Source: Eutrigla gurnardus (lineage: Eukaryota > Chordata > Actinopteri > Perciformes > Triglidae). Taken from it: a stretch of 64,000 bases of DNA. The position numbers were made by a program, and so were the translations under genes. Shown here one piece after another: positions 24,381 through 46,438 of this stretch; position 1 is the first letter of the stretch, and each line of letters starts with the position of its first letter. The notes below the pieces were generated by a model. It did no database searches and was not told the DNA's origin. It was given only the letters and a program-made list of their open reading frames with translations. The stretch is taken from contig OY741280.1 of assembly GCA_963514095.1 (NCBI GenBank), positions 11,552,447-11,616,446 on the forward strand. The letters are read 5' to 3'.

Positions 24381-26644
24381 TAACTAGGTATCTCATCCGA
24401 TTAGCACCAGTTACCTAAAGATACCTAACATGTGCCTCCAACTGGACAAATCTAGGTTAAAAAAAACAAACATCCGCATTTAGTATTCATTGGGGACTTT
24501 ACGTTACGCATAGACAAGTTTAAACTGTTTATAGTACAGTGTTTGTGCAACCAGTCATATCTTGCTAAACCTGTTATATACGGTTTATACCGGTATATTA
24601 GCGTTTCCAGGCTGAAGTTTGGCTCCTGGCTACTTGAACTGGAATGATGTTGTAATTAGCCTGGCAACCGTGTTTCCGGTTTACGGACACCAAAAATAAA
24701 ATACCGTTAAGCAGTAGAAATGCTGTAAGCTTGATGTAAAATTAAAAACACAAGATTGCAGCCATATTAAAATGCAATATATTGCCATGATAACTGCATA
24801 TATATTCTAAAGAGTTTTTTTCTGAAAAATTAATTCCAACAAAAATACCCCCTTTCATGCAGTTTATTAAAGTTTATCGGATTGAAAAATATATTACTAG
24901 AAATAACCGTAGATTGTATACATCAATGGTTGCTAGAGTTTCTGTTTTCAAAATGAAGGTGCCACTTGTTTTCATGCTGCTCCTGCGATTTCGCCCATTA
25001 ATCCGCACTTTTAATTTGAAGGCGATCTAGTTAAACCGGAAGTGCACTGCTTTATCTCCCATAACTTGCTAAAGTTGAAGTTCTAGGCAGATATTGAGGC
25101 AGGTCAATCTTTTATCTTTTTAAATCAGCAGCAGACACATTGAGTTGCGTTGCGAAGAATGTTTGCACAAATCAATCATTAAAAGCCCCAGATAGCAGCC
25201 ATATTTGAACACCCCAAAAGTGGGAGAACCCAGTACCCACTTTTAGAAAGCATTTACTTGGTGGTCTTATTAGATATGCAGCCAGTTGTCACTCACATGA
25301 AACCGATATGAAAACTCTTGACACCAAAGATGAAATCTGACACAAAATGTATGGTTAAGCAAATTAAAATGATAAATAATTAACGTGATCGTTCAAGGGG
25401 AGGAGGTAATCTGAGTGGCATGCCGTTTGATCGAGTACTCATATTGTGAAAACTACAAAGAGACTCGGGAAGGCAACAAGTCAGCCGGAGTGTTGTAATA
25501 TATCACGGTAGGCTGGGTTTGTTGTGTATGTCAGAGACACAATATTAACCTCAATGCATGAGGGCCTTTTCATTTAGGACCGGATGATGGATAACATTTT
25601 CCATGCAACAGATATTTGGTGCAAATGTGTTAATGAGGGAAATGAAACAATGGTGAACTGCATATGCTCCCTTGGGCAAGGCATGATCCTCCCTGTTGTA
25701 ACTCCACTACAAACATAGTCTCACCCATGGCAAGACGGAGAGCTTTTAATTGCATTCTTTAACCTTTCTCCGACACAAGTAGTCGATCCTGTCTATCAAA
25801 CTTTATAGTTGATTGTTGACGAATCCGTTTGGAATGTGTGCTTCCTTCAGTCAGCCTAATAAGTGCTTTCACCGCCAACACCGGTTTAATGGTAGTGCTG
25901 GGTCCTGTAAAGCTTTTAGTAGAGGCTCGGACAGATGAAGTAAACACATGTTAGAGAGAAAACTTGCTGGAGAAGGAGGAATCAAGTGAAGGAGAAGATT
26001 CAGTGTATGCAGCAGGTCACAAAGGACAGCTGCTGCAGCAGCAGGAGGATACAGTAGTCAACAAATACCACACATGCTATTTATAGCTTAAATACAGATC
26101 TGTGCAGTTTCGATTCAGTTCGTCTGCAACCAAATAAAACAGTGGAACCTCTGAATACTCACAGGCAAGATAGACAAACCGTATGTCTTTAATACAGTGC
26201 ATTGTGACTCACTAACTATTCTGAGCGGATGGGAACCCACGTGGAATATATGCAGCTGAAACATTAATGTTACCCTGTTTAGACTCAGTGGTTTCCACCA
26301 TCATCAATTTCAATCCCCCTCCTGACTTCCCTGTTATTTGCTTTCCTACCAGTAAGTGGCGCCAAATGACTGAATACTGTGAACTCTGTCTGAGGGGAGT
26401 AGGATGCTGTGGCAGATTTACAGTAAATGTCAGCCGTAAGTGAGTTCACACATCTGTTTCAAGCTGTCGTTCAAGCTTCCGCACAAGAAAAAGATACCGG
26501 TAATGAAACTACCACAGCTTCGTTTTGTGACATTTTGCTCAATGCGGTACTGCTTCCACCAGCAAACAGCAAAAACGCTTTTTCTGTTGCATTACTGGGC
26601 AGATCGAAACAAAGAAACTGACAGTGTGTGTATGTGGTTAGTTT
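24381..26644. other. galnt12-galnt4 intergenic region
   Basis: About 2.3 kb between the galnt12 promoter and the probable end of the galnt4-like transcript. It is AT-rich, with no exon I can support and no named repeat. Confidence 0.55.
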
Positions 26645-28206
26645 TTTATTCTTTCAATCATCCCAACAGCTTTTGTCATCACTGAAACATCCATCCATCC
26701 CATTTCAGTCACACTCGTCTTCATATCAAGTAATCATCATTACAATCCCTTTTGCATTATCAGTAGTCTGAAAAGGTGCTTTACGATAGCACGGTCCCAC
26801 TTTGGTCCCATAATCCAAACGTTATTTACAAAGGCAACACAAAACAGGAGTCATCTGACATCTTCACCAACTGTTTCCATGAATATCTCCTATTCATGAT
26901 TTCGTTTAAAAAGGACCGGACATTCACGTCAGACGTCAAACATTGTCCAGCGATAAGCAGTCGTCGGCAAATACAGCTGCTATTCAACAGTTACAATGCA
27001 TCTCTAGGTCATTGGATTCCCTTCAGTGGGAGGAAAAATAAACAAACAGGAGTGTTTTATGCTGCTTCAAGTACGGTTTACATACAGGAGTCTTAACAAA
27101 ACACTCTGGCACTGTTGACTGAATAAATTAAACAGGCTTTCCCTTTGAGGGTTTTTGTGTCTCAATAAAATCAAGCACATCAAGCCAGTGTTGTTTTTAG
27201 TTGTTAGAATTTAAACACGTTTCTAAATACAGCTGACATCCTCCTGGCAAATTCCATTTCGGCACAATAACAACTTTCTTCAGAAGTGACAACCTTTTAA
27301 AAAGGCACAGATAAGTGTAGAGGGCATTCTTATTTTTTTACGGGGAAGGATAGATTCCAACATTCCCGTCAACTCACTAAGCTCTCTGGGGCAAATTGCA
27401 CTTCATACAAATGCATGAAAAAGACAGTCTTTTTTTTTTTCAGGGCAGCATTCTACCATGAAACTGCCTCCAAAAATACGAGATGGAATTTAGAAGCAGT
27501 CCCGTCTGACCGCAGCGCTCTCGTTCCGTTTTCCTCTCACATGATGAAGCATGTTAGCTGGTTTGGGGCAAATTGCTGCTGACCCGACATTCCTGACACA
27601 CTCTTTGAACAGCCTCTCCGTAAAAATGATTAGTTTTTTTTTTTCCCCCACCACTTGACAAACAAGCACAATTATTTAACAATGATAATTCATATTAATT
27701 AAACATCAAGGTGACATTTTGTAGTGCAGCATGATTTTGCATGTCTTTGTCTAGGAAACGTTTCGATCTCCTTGAAAGGCACTTCTTCATGCGCTGAACA
27801 GTCAGATCAGTTTTACTGCTTTCAAGTTGGTGCATGACATGAAAGAGCATGTGACAACAACGACACATCGGATGTGCGCTTCACTCCGTTTTGGTCTCAG
27901 AGGCACTTGGATGAAAGTAATAGAAAGTAAAAAACTCTCAAGCTCTTAGGAAGACCAGATAAACATGGCCTTGCGATTCTCATTCACTCTGCTGCGATCT
28001 GCACTTATTCAGTCATTCACGTGGGCATAAAAGCTCTGAATTGGGCGATTCATTGGCTTAAAGTGACTGTCTCACCACCTTTCATTTGCTTTTCACTCCC
28101 CATTCAAACGGAGAGCAGTCTCGGAGAGGAGACTGTAGTAATTGCACTACGGTAAAAGAAGGTCACTTGAGGTTCCCTGCTACTTTCTGTCTTCCTCCTC
28201 CTCCTC
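26645..28206 (-). other. probable 3' UTR of the galnt4-like gene
   Basis: This follows the galnt4-like stop codon. The first AATAAA I find on the minus strand lies at 26650-26645 (TTTATT on the plus strand), which would give a 3' UTR of about 1.56 kb. Other, weaker signals could be used instead. Confidence 0.35.
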
Positions 28207-37633
<9,427 letters not shown>

Positions 37634-37680
37634 GATGGAAAACCCAGCGAGGCACTGTGACTGGCTGGGCTTCAGGGCGG

Positions 37681-40365
37681 CTGAAAGAGACACAGGATGA
37701 AATCAAAAACATGATCATTAAGACTTTCATACAATAGTTAAGGGACATAAATTGAATTGTAACTACCAAGCACACTAGATTTACAAGATTGAACTGTGAA
37801 ATCAAAGCTCTCCCGATTAGAATGAGGTTTAATCAGGTAACAAACCCATTCACAATGACGTGAAGTCACCTAAACACCTCAGTAAGATGGTGCTTGTCTC
37901 TAAATTTGCCAGTGCCCCAAGGACAGAGCTCCGAAAGAGCAGACCATCATAAATATAACGGCATGCTCAGGGCTGCGTTAAGATGCTCATTAAATACAAA
38001 CTGCAAAGATGGAAGAGTCTAAATTGTGCCTAACCATACAGAAATGTGCTGAATAAATGTGAGTCTGTGATGCACTCTGATGAACTTCACTACAGCAGTG
38101 CAGAATTAGTCATCACCTAACGGTAATCTCATATAAGGAAAGCGTTTCGCAGCTTTTAAATGTCATCAGGTTTCAGGTCAGTCAACTCATAACCAGGAAA
38201 CCCTTTTTTAGCTACAGCTATAACACAGAATCCAGAAAGCAGTTTTGACTTGATGAATGCCTTCCACGTAAAGCTTTCACAATGCTGCTATAGTACACAC
38301 AACAACCGGTTATACAGCATTCCAGCCTCTTGTACAATACTTGCCTGTTTGAAAAGCAGACTGAAGGCAATTAAACACTCAACACAATTACACAATTAGA
38401 TTAAGTAATTTGATGGGATGATCATTTAAGGATTTCCACTGAGCTAAAATTAAAAAAGACGCAGTAGGCCAACACCCTGGGTGGAATATTTACACATGGA
38501 TGGATCCCCTTTTCTCCGAGTAAGAAGAAAAGGATTAACCTGAGTTTGTAGGTACACAAAGAGGCCAATTTAGACATTCATGTCTGACAGATCAGCTAAG
38601 CACGGCAGGATTTGAAAGATGGGCTCCAGTAAAAACAGGCCACTTAGCTATGTTGACACTGAACTGAAGGGAATCACATTATTGTGTTGCATTAATATTA
38701 GAGCAGGGTGCCATTTACAGTCGTGACAGCCGGTGCCAGACAGCAATACTATAGAGCTCGTAGACACACACACACACATATTGTTCTGCTTCCTCACAAC
38801 AGAGAACAATGATTTCCTAATGCTGTAAAGTAATTCTGCATACAGTGTGGCTTAATGTAACTATAGAGACAACACTCAAATAAAGGTGCGTGTGCAATGT
38901 GCTGTGTCTATACATCTATGGTACAGAGTCAGAGGAAACTCAATTTCCACTGTGAGCACTTCAAGGCGGCAGCACAGTCGTTTCACTCCAGTCTGGGTCC
39001 TGGCCAGAGGACTCAGGAGTCCTGAGGTCACAAAATGGAGACGCCGGCAGACAAAACCTCCTTTTATTGGCTATCCATCACACCTTCCACTCTCTCTGAA
39101 TGCGATAGCCTTACCGGAGAGCCGTTTGGAACGAGCCATAGGGGACGGAGGCCTAAGATGCAGCTTAAAAACCTGCCCCACTTCTTTGTGTCTAAGAGGG
39201 ATTGAAACAAAATGTTCAGATTTGAATCTGTTTCCCAAGCAATATGCAGTTTTTCAGCCTCCCGGGGCTAACAGGACTTGAAAAAGAGAAGGCAATGAAA
39301 AACATGAGTCAATGAACAATTTATAACATAGTTACACAGAAGAAATAAACTAAGCCTGATGTTGGAGTCACGTGATTGTTAGATGTCAGGTTAACAACAC
39401 AAGAGAGGCTCCAGTGCTCTCCGTGGTTAATGTGGAATGGAGCGGCGATACTGTGTACTTTTGCTCATTTTCTCCCGTCAAGAAGGAGGGACAAATATCC
39501 AACAAGGACTGACCTGCTGACCCTTTTCAATTTGCAAAAGATGCCGTCGCACGGAGATCCTCTCAATAACACAAACATATCTCTGGTGCTTTCAATGTGT
39601 GTATACAACAGTGACAGCAACTATTTTTAAAGGGCCCATGCTGTGATGAAGGATGACAGGCTTCTAAATCTAAATATCTCTTGACACACAGCCATATAAA
39701 TCCAAACAGACTTGAACTTTGCAATAAAAAAAAAAAAGCACTTTCACAAATTCTCTTCCCTATGCAGCTTCTGGGTGCCAGAAAAATGCTCCACTTGAAA
39801 GCAAAAGTAAAACTGAATGTCCCCCATATTTATAGTGAATGAAGTGTCAGTCCGGGTCTCTCTGTGGCCCAGTGGTCTAACTGTGATCTCCAGAAGACTA
39901 TCTTTTTGGGGGGTTTATGAGGAGTTTCACGTGTTGTCCGGAAGAAAAGAAGAGACATGTCAGCGAGTCCCTGTCACGAGTACAGCTGCGGTCCCAACAC
40001 ACAGTTCAGCAACAGGTCTGTCAAATTAAACGTACCCAACGTCAGAAGGATGTCGGCGGAGAGGGTGGAAGCTCTCGGTCAACGTCGCACGAATGTGACT
40101 CGGAATAATGCCAAAATTAACTTTTCAATGAGGCGTATACGACAAACCGACCGTTAGTAGACAATGAGTCAACAGTTTCACGTCAGCATTAACTTCACTG
40201 TCACACCGGCGACTTAACTGGTAAGCAGGCGAGGACGTCAACTTCTTGACAGCGCTAACAGACAAACGACTGGTTGAACATAACGCGACTTTGCCCGATA
40301 GTTAACAACGTCTCGGCGGCACACTTCCTTCAAGAAAAGTACGCGGTTAGCTCGTCGAACTTTAC
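37681..40365 (-). other. 5' UTR intron of the galnt4-like gene (inferred)
   Basis: It is bounded by the acceptor CTTTCAG before 37680 and by a strong donor GAAAG/gtaaag whose exon ends at 40366. A short (CA) run occurs at about 38764-38778. No exon is seen inside. Splicing between these two sites is inferred. Confidence 0.5.
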
Positions 40366-40570
40366 CTTTCAAAACAAGTTACATGTCTCGGAGTTGCCTC
40401 AAGGTCGCTAAAGACATGTGTCCTGGGTCTGTCAGCCCGACTGCGGTCGTCTTCCAGTCAAACCTCTGGCTTGCAGATGTCAGCATACCCACATCCTCTC
40501 CTCTCCTCCACGTTGTTGGGCTTCTGACCTGACACGAAGCAGCCACGAAAAACAACGGCGGTTCCGGTCA
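40366..40570 (-). other. probable untranslated first exon of the galnt4-like gene
   Basis: This is a CpG-rich block on the minus strand that starts near ETS-like ACCGGAA and CCGCCGTT motifs (about 40555-40570) and ends at the donor GAAAG/gtaaag. It contains two upstream ATGs: one opens a 4-codon frame, the other a frame of about 35 codons that stops before the donor. The 5' end is not determined by sequence. Confidence 0.45.
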
Positions 40571-41110
40571 GACCTTTCAAAATAAAAAAAACAACGATCG
40601 TTTTAACTTTTGGTGGACACTCCACAGGGGTACGATAGCTTTAGAAAATACACTTAAAATATATTTTTGTTTGCATTATAAGATAGTAAAGTCCTTAATT
40701 GTGACCTAACGTATTAGTCAATTGTACACATAATGATTAATTCAGCCAACCCACTCATGAAATGCCCTTTGCCTGATTGTATTACCGCCTCTTACTATTT
40801 CCTCATACTAATTTATAGCCTACATATGAAAAAAAGAAGGGGGGGTTGCCTTACTTCCGGTATTGGTAGCATCATCTCTAATTAGCTTGACGCAGGACAA
40901 TGCTAACCCCTGTTAGCTGTCACTCGCCTCTGGCCATACAGTAAAATCGCCGGCTACTCATTTTTATTGACGTAAGCAATGTGTATGTGTGCGTAAACTT
41001 GGTAAGGTTGCCTAGTGTAACGTTAGCTGCGTAACGTCACCTGAAAACTTCCAGACGTGAGTTTTAAATGAACAAAAGCTGCAAACAATTCAGAAAGACT
41101 CATGACAACT
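40571..41110. promoter_or_regulatory. galnt4-like promoter, possibly bidirectional
   Basis: Upstream of the inferred untranslated exon. On the plus strand at about 40855 there is a CTTCCGGTA ETS-type motif, followed by good donors (TTGAC/gtaagc at 40971 and CTTG/gtaagg near 41001). A plus-strand transcript with a non-coding first exon may start here, but I find no coding exon to join it to. Confidence 0.25.
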
Positions 41111-41185
41111 TAACGACAAGACTTGTTCTTGAAAACAAGAAACACTGTCTGTGGTGGTGTCGTCTCGTTTGATAGCAAAATCAAA

Positions 41186-41311
<126 letters not shown>

Positions 41312-41846
41312 CCACAGCCCACCATGGTGTCGCTGTTAATTGAAGTATATATTTTAATTGACAGATGTTTCCATAAATTCCATAGTAGAGCTACATGCTG
41401 CGTTATCTGTAGCATATTGAGCTGAATGACCTTTAGTCTGTATGCAAAGTGTGTCACAGTTTAATGCATGTGTGCAGTAAACACTCAAGTTAAATGGACT
41501 TTTAAAATGTGTCTGTTAAGTGCTTTCACATCTGCACATACAACTTTTAATTTAGCAGGCAAAATCTTGTCGGAACATGGATAATTTTGATCGGGATTAG
41601 ATGAATTGATGTGGTGCATCAGGTAAATTATCTTACTTAATAAAGCCAACAGACTTAGATTTGGATGAGGCATGTTTGGATACGTTTTAGACTTTCAGCT
41701 TCCAGAATCTATTATTTAGTGGTTATATCATATATATAAGCTTCACTGGAGCTTGGGATGGATTTGATAAAATTGAAGGTCACAAAGTGTCTTAAATCCT
41801 GTCTTGATGAAAGGATCTATTCGCCCACTGCATGAATGGACAATGT

Positions 41847-41850
<4 letters not shown>

Positions 41851-41889
<39 letters not shown>
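41851..41889. repeat. (CA)n microsatellite
   Basis: A CA repeat of about 39 bases. Confidence 0.95.
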
Positions 41890-41891
<2 letters not shown>

Positions 41892-44003
41892 CTTCCCTCT
41901 GTGTGTTTGCCTTTATAAGCTTGGTTTGTTTTCCCATAGTCTAGGTCCTGCTCACACCAGACCACACTTGCCTAGCGTGCAGTGCACTGCAGCAGCCTGT
42001 TGTTAGGCAGACACCTGCACCTCTTGGTAACTTGCCAATGTCTTTTATTCCGCCCCCTTCTTTCCTTCTCCTTTCCAACTCCTTTTCTTTTCCCCAGTTA
42101 AAAAAAAAATCGACACCTCTCTCTGTGAGGCTGATGCGCTCCCATCCGGAACTGAAAAGGGTCCCGTTTCCGTGATATGGATCTGGAGCCTTTATAACTA
42201 CAAGGGAGGGTTCTGGTACAGGTCTTGAGTTTCAACCTTTCCCTCTATTCAAACGGTCAATAAGTTAACCGATGCAACATGCTCTGATTGCTCTTCATCC
42301 CTGTATTAGTGGCAAAACCCATTTAATCTATTCAAAATCAAGCATTGGTTTATCTCTCCATTGTGAGGGAAAAGCAGAGTATTAAACAGCTTTTATACTA
42401 TAGCACATTTGGCTCAAGGCTAAAGTTTAAACTAACTGGATCATTTATCAAAATAAATCAAACACTTCTTGAGCTGTTATTGAAATCCAGAGCAACATGT
42501 TTGTATAGAGGCTCTTGATTTGTTGGTCAGTGGACGACTAAGCCTATTGCTGCCCTTCACAGTATAATAATCTGCGGTTGGATTCAGCTCAGCAGCTGCT
42601 GATCTTATGACCGAGATCTCTCTCATTTGATGGATTTGAAGAACATGAGTCAAGCGGATTGGAAGAACCGCATCAGTATTTGACCCGGTGCCACGAGCAC
42701 TAGATCAGATGAAAACAGTTAAAGTATAGAGCGCCATCTAGTGACTGCATGGAATACATCCTATTTAATTACACCTTAGCCAGCATTGAAGTCACGCCTG
42801 ACCGCGTTAATAGAAAAAACAATCAGATCCAATCTGGTTGCAGACATGAACAAACACAAAGGGGCCCTAAAATAGCAGCAACATCGCCCTGCTCTCTGCC
42901 CTGAGTCACCCCTAGTCTGTCTCCCTTTACACTCTCCTGCGATACAAGATGATACATGAAATACAGTAGTTAAGCAAAACACCTACCCCTGTTTTAAGTA
43001 GACAATAACTTAGAGTCCTCTGATCTATTTGGATCAGTAGATCAGAAGATTTTAGTGAGGAATCATCTTATCTCTAGCGTAGAAGCACAGCGCAGTCATG
43101 CATGCTGAGTTTGCCAAAGGACTCATAAGCTGCTGCTTTTTTAGTCTTTTTGGACGGTTTTGTTCCTTATCAGCTGCAAGGGTCGAAGGACAGAGGGTGT
43201 TGTATGCTGTAAAGAATGTAAATCCCCCCCGAGGCACATTTGTGATTCATGATATTGAGCAAAATCAGTGAAATTGGCTTGACTACACATACACAACAGT
43301 GATGTAAGGAATGTGTGTCTTCTTCTCTACAACTCTATTTAATTACGCTCTGTTCACATCTGAACTGACTTAACTGTCGGGGCCAATGATTTCATTAGCT
43401 GGTTGTCCTTTGTGCTTGATGTTCATTTACTCTGTTCGGGCAATAAATCATAGCCAATGGAGGTCACATTGTGGGAGCAGGCTCCTTTAATTTAATGGAG
43501 ATGGATTCTGGCCCACACACTCCCTTAGCTTATTAGCTCCACGTAGAACACAAGACTCAATGACCTTAAGCTATAAGGACTGAATATGGTTATCAATTAG
43601 CGATGCTGATCATGTGAAGGTTGAGCCTCATGTGTGACCTTGGTCCTAATGTGAATGAATGACCTGTTATTACATCCACCAGTCAGATCTCACTCATTGA
43701 ACCACGTGTTCCTATACGGTCGGGTCTATGCATCATTATGCTCACAGTGCTGCTTAATATTTTACAGTTTTATCTTTCAGAGAGAGATAGCACAGCTGCA
43801 GTCTGTTTTGGAAATGGTTGTATTCATGGGTGCGTCCGACTGAGGGAGAGAGAGAGAGAGAGAGACGGTGACAAAGAAAATGTTCTTGACAAACAAGGGG
43901 GGGAAAGCACATTGATTTTGATTTCTATGGCCGAATGGAAAACATTCATTTTGCCCCGATTCTGTTGTAAGTGTGGCACTTTTCACCTTGAAAACCTTTT
44001 CAC

Positions 44004-44008
<5 letters not shown>

Positions 44009-44053
<45 letters not shown>
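44009..44053. repeat. (TG)n microsatellite
   Basis: A TG repeat of about 45 bases. Confidence 0.95.
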
Positions 44054-44054
<1 letters not shown>

Positions 44055-44225
44055 CCTAACTCAGATTACCTTTGGGAATACATTTCAGACAATTGGTGCC
44101 AACTTAATTGGAAACTAAAGCTGTGTCCCCATTTGGGAACAAAGCCTATTTGTGGCTCATTGGTTAAGGTTAGTGTTAGGTTAATGGTAGGGGAAATGAA
44201 TGTAAGTCATTGTAATATGTCACAA

Positions 44226-44226
<1 letters not shown>

Positions 44227-44259
<33 letters not shown>
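44227..44259. repeat. (TG)n microsatellite
   Basis: A TG repeat of about 33 bases. Confidence 0.95.
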
Positions 44260-44260
<1 letters not shown>

Positions 44261-44321
44261 TGTATCATTCTGAGCTTGTGGTGCTCTACGCAGCACCGTT
44301 TTTGTTGTATTTACAGAATTG

Positions 44322-44430
44322 TGGATGGGGCTTAGCAGGCCACAAGGTTGGCAGTTTGATCCCTGGCTCCTTCTGTCCTCATGATGAAGTGTCCATTAGT
44401 GACACACTGAACCCAGAGTCGCTCAGGGGG
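44322..44430 (+). repeat. tRNA-derived SINE-like fragment
   Basis: It contains AAGGTTGGCAGTTTGATCCC, a B-box-like motif, then TGAAGTGTCC and GACACACTGAACCC. This word order recurs in fish SINE-type repeats. The copy is diverged and lacks a clear A box and tail. Confidence 0.5.
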
Positions 44431-46400
44431 CTTTACAGAGTTAAACACTCACAATCCATGTATGTTACTGTACGTTTATGACGTTTGTTATACAATTTTA
44501 AGTGCAATCTTTATTTTGCGAAACTAATCGAACAGAAATATGTGACATCACCCTTTTCCAAAATAGCCCCGCCCACTTCCAACTAGTCAGAAATGCTCAG
44601 ACAAACGAAATAGGAAGCAAAGTATGTTTAATAAAATATGTTTTCAGAGCCTTTAATTAACAATTTGATTTGGAGATCTCATTGGAGTCTTAGTGAGTAA
44701 AGAAATTATTTATTTTGGCAACATACTGTAAATAGGACAACAGAGAAGGGCTTTATGTGAGATTGGAATTCTGTTGTCACAAGAACGGTCCTTCTGTAGT
44801 GCTATACGTTGTCTCATGGCATCAGACGTTGTGCGCCTGCTAATAAGCATCGTAGCTTTGTTGGGAGTTTTTGTAATTGTCCCTTTTCACTGAAGACAGT
44901 TTGACATGTGACAGGTGGAAAAGCAAAGGTGTAAACAATCATTTTTAATATGTTTCAGGGTCCTGGTATCGTGCGTGCTGCCTCTACGCCACACTGTCGT
45001 GACGACTGCTTTTCCTCCAAGTCAAAGAGAAACCGTCTGTTGCAATAAGACCTACAAGCATGTAATACACCAGGGTGGATCGTCTTGAAAGCAGTGAAAA
45101 AAAGGCTCCCTAGAGAAGTTTTTTTTGTGTTGTTTTTCCTTTCATTTCGGGCGATGCCGTGCTTTCCGTTTTGAGTGAGAGTTGTGGTGGTTAAAGCCAG
45201 TGTGCTTAGCTGCGTTCTCCCTGCATGCTAATTGTGTTTGGAGAAGAGTCGGATCATTGTGCGTTGCTCTGTGAAGTGGTTGCCAGCCAACGCTGACTGT
45301 GTGCGTGCTTGTCTTCTTGTCGTGGTGTGTCTGTTGGACGACCATCACCAAGGTTGCAGGACAAAGCGCCGCCCTCTTGTTTATGCAGCCGAAGTAGACC
45401 CAGAGCAGAACGTGTCATCAGCATTAGTGAGAGAGGGAGGAGAAGGACGGGAGGGGAGAGAGGAGAGGAGAAGGTTGGGGAGGGGGGGGTGTTGTCTGCC
45501 AGTCAGCACACTCAGCAGTCAGTTCTCGCCAGCTACTGGCCCAATGGGAGACACACACACATGCACCTCGTCGCTTTCCCCCCCCAATCTCTCATCCAGC
45601 ACTATGACTTCCCAGTCCTTTCCCCTCCGTCGTCCGGGCAACGCATCACATTCAGTCCAGTGAGCATCTAACTTGTTTGTTTCACTTCTGATTCACAATT
45701 GGAGGGGATGGGGTGGCAAGAAAGAGAAGGAGAGGGATAGAGGGAGAGAGGAGGGTGAGTGAGAAAAGGCAGGAGAGGAGCATGCAAACGAAGCTGCATG
45801 GCACAAAGTTCCAGAGTCCCGGGCAGAGCGCCAGGTCTGCTCCCTTTGAAACCAGGATCTGTTAAAAAATCAGCACAACTGTCAAATTACTATAATTGGC
45901 TCTTTATTAAACGAGTGTGACAGCTGGGGATGGTTTCTTCCAAAAAAGGGGGGGTTGGGATAAATATTCGTGACATCATTTGGGAAGCAAACCCCAGAAG
46001 GACCGGTAGACTGAGCTGTTCACACATCAGCCTCATTTGTAGGGAAACAGTGTAATATTTGTAATTAGAAGCGAGGCAGATAATCATCATAGGGAATTAT
46101 CGCACAGCTGCCAAAGATAAAAGTGCACGTCTAGACTTTAAATAACAACGCTATCTGTCATTGCTTAGCCTTCAAAGGAACTGCCCTCTCGTGATCGTCT
46201 TCACATCGGTTCAAAACACTTTTATTTTGGCGGTTTGAGCTGTGAAATGCAGCGTGCAAGTTGGGTTTTTTTTTTTTTTGGAAGTACTTGGTTGAAAGGA
46301 ATGGATTGTGTCTGCAAGGTCAAACCAATCAGTCGGTAAGTGCAGTGGAAGGGAGATTTTCAATCATGAGGTAAACACAGTTACAATCCCCTCCATCCCA

Positions 46401-46401
<1 letters not shown>

Positions 46402-46435
<34 letters not shown>
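46402..46435. repeat. (CA)n microsatellite
   Basis: A CA repeat of about 34 bases. Confidence 0.95.

Positions 46436-46438
<3 letters not shown>

Noticed and set aside
44957..45049. Possible final exon after a TTTCAG acceptor
   Set aside because: About 29 codons to a stop with no recognisable similarity and no partner exon upstream.
45232..45663. 143-codon plus-strand ORF
   Set aside because: Its middle is a purine-rich GAGAGG tract that gives Gly/Glu/Arg repeats; no splice-bounded conserved part.
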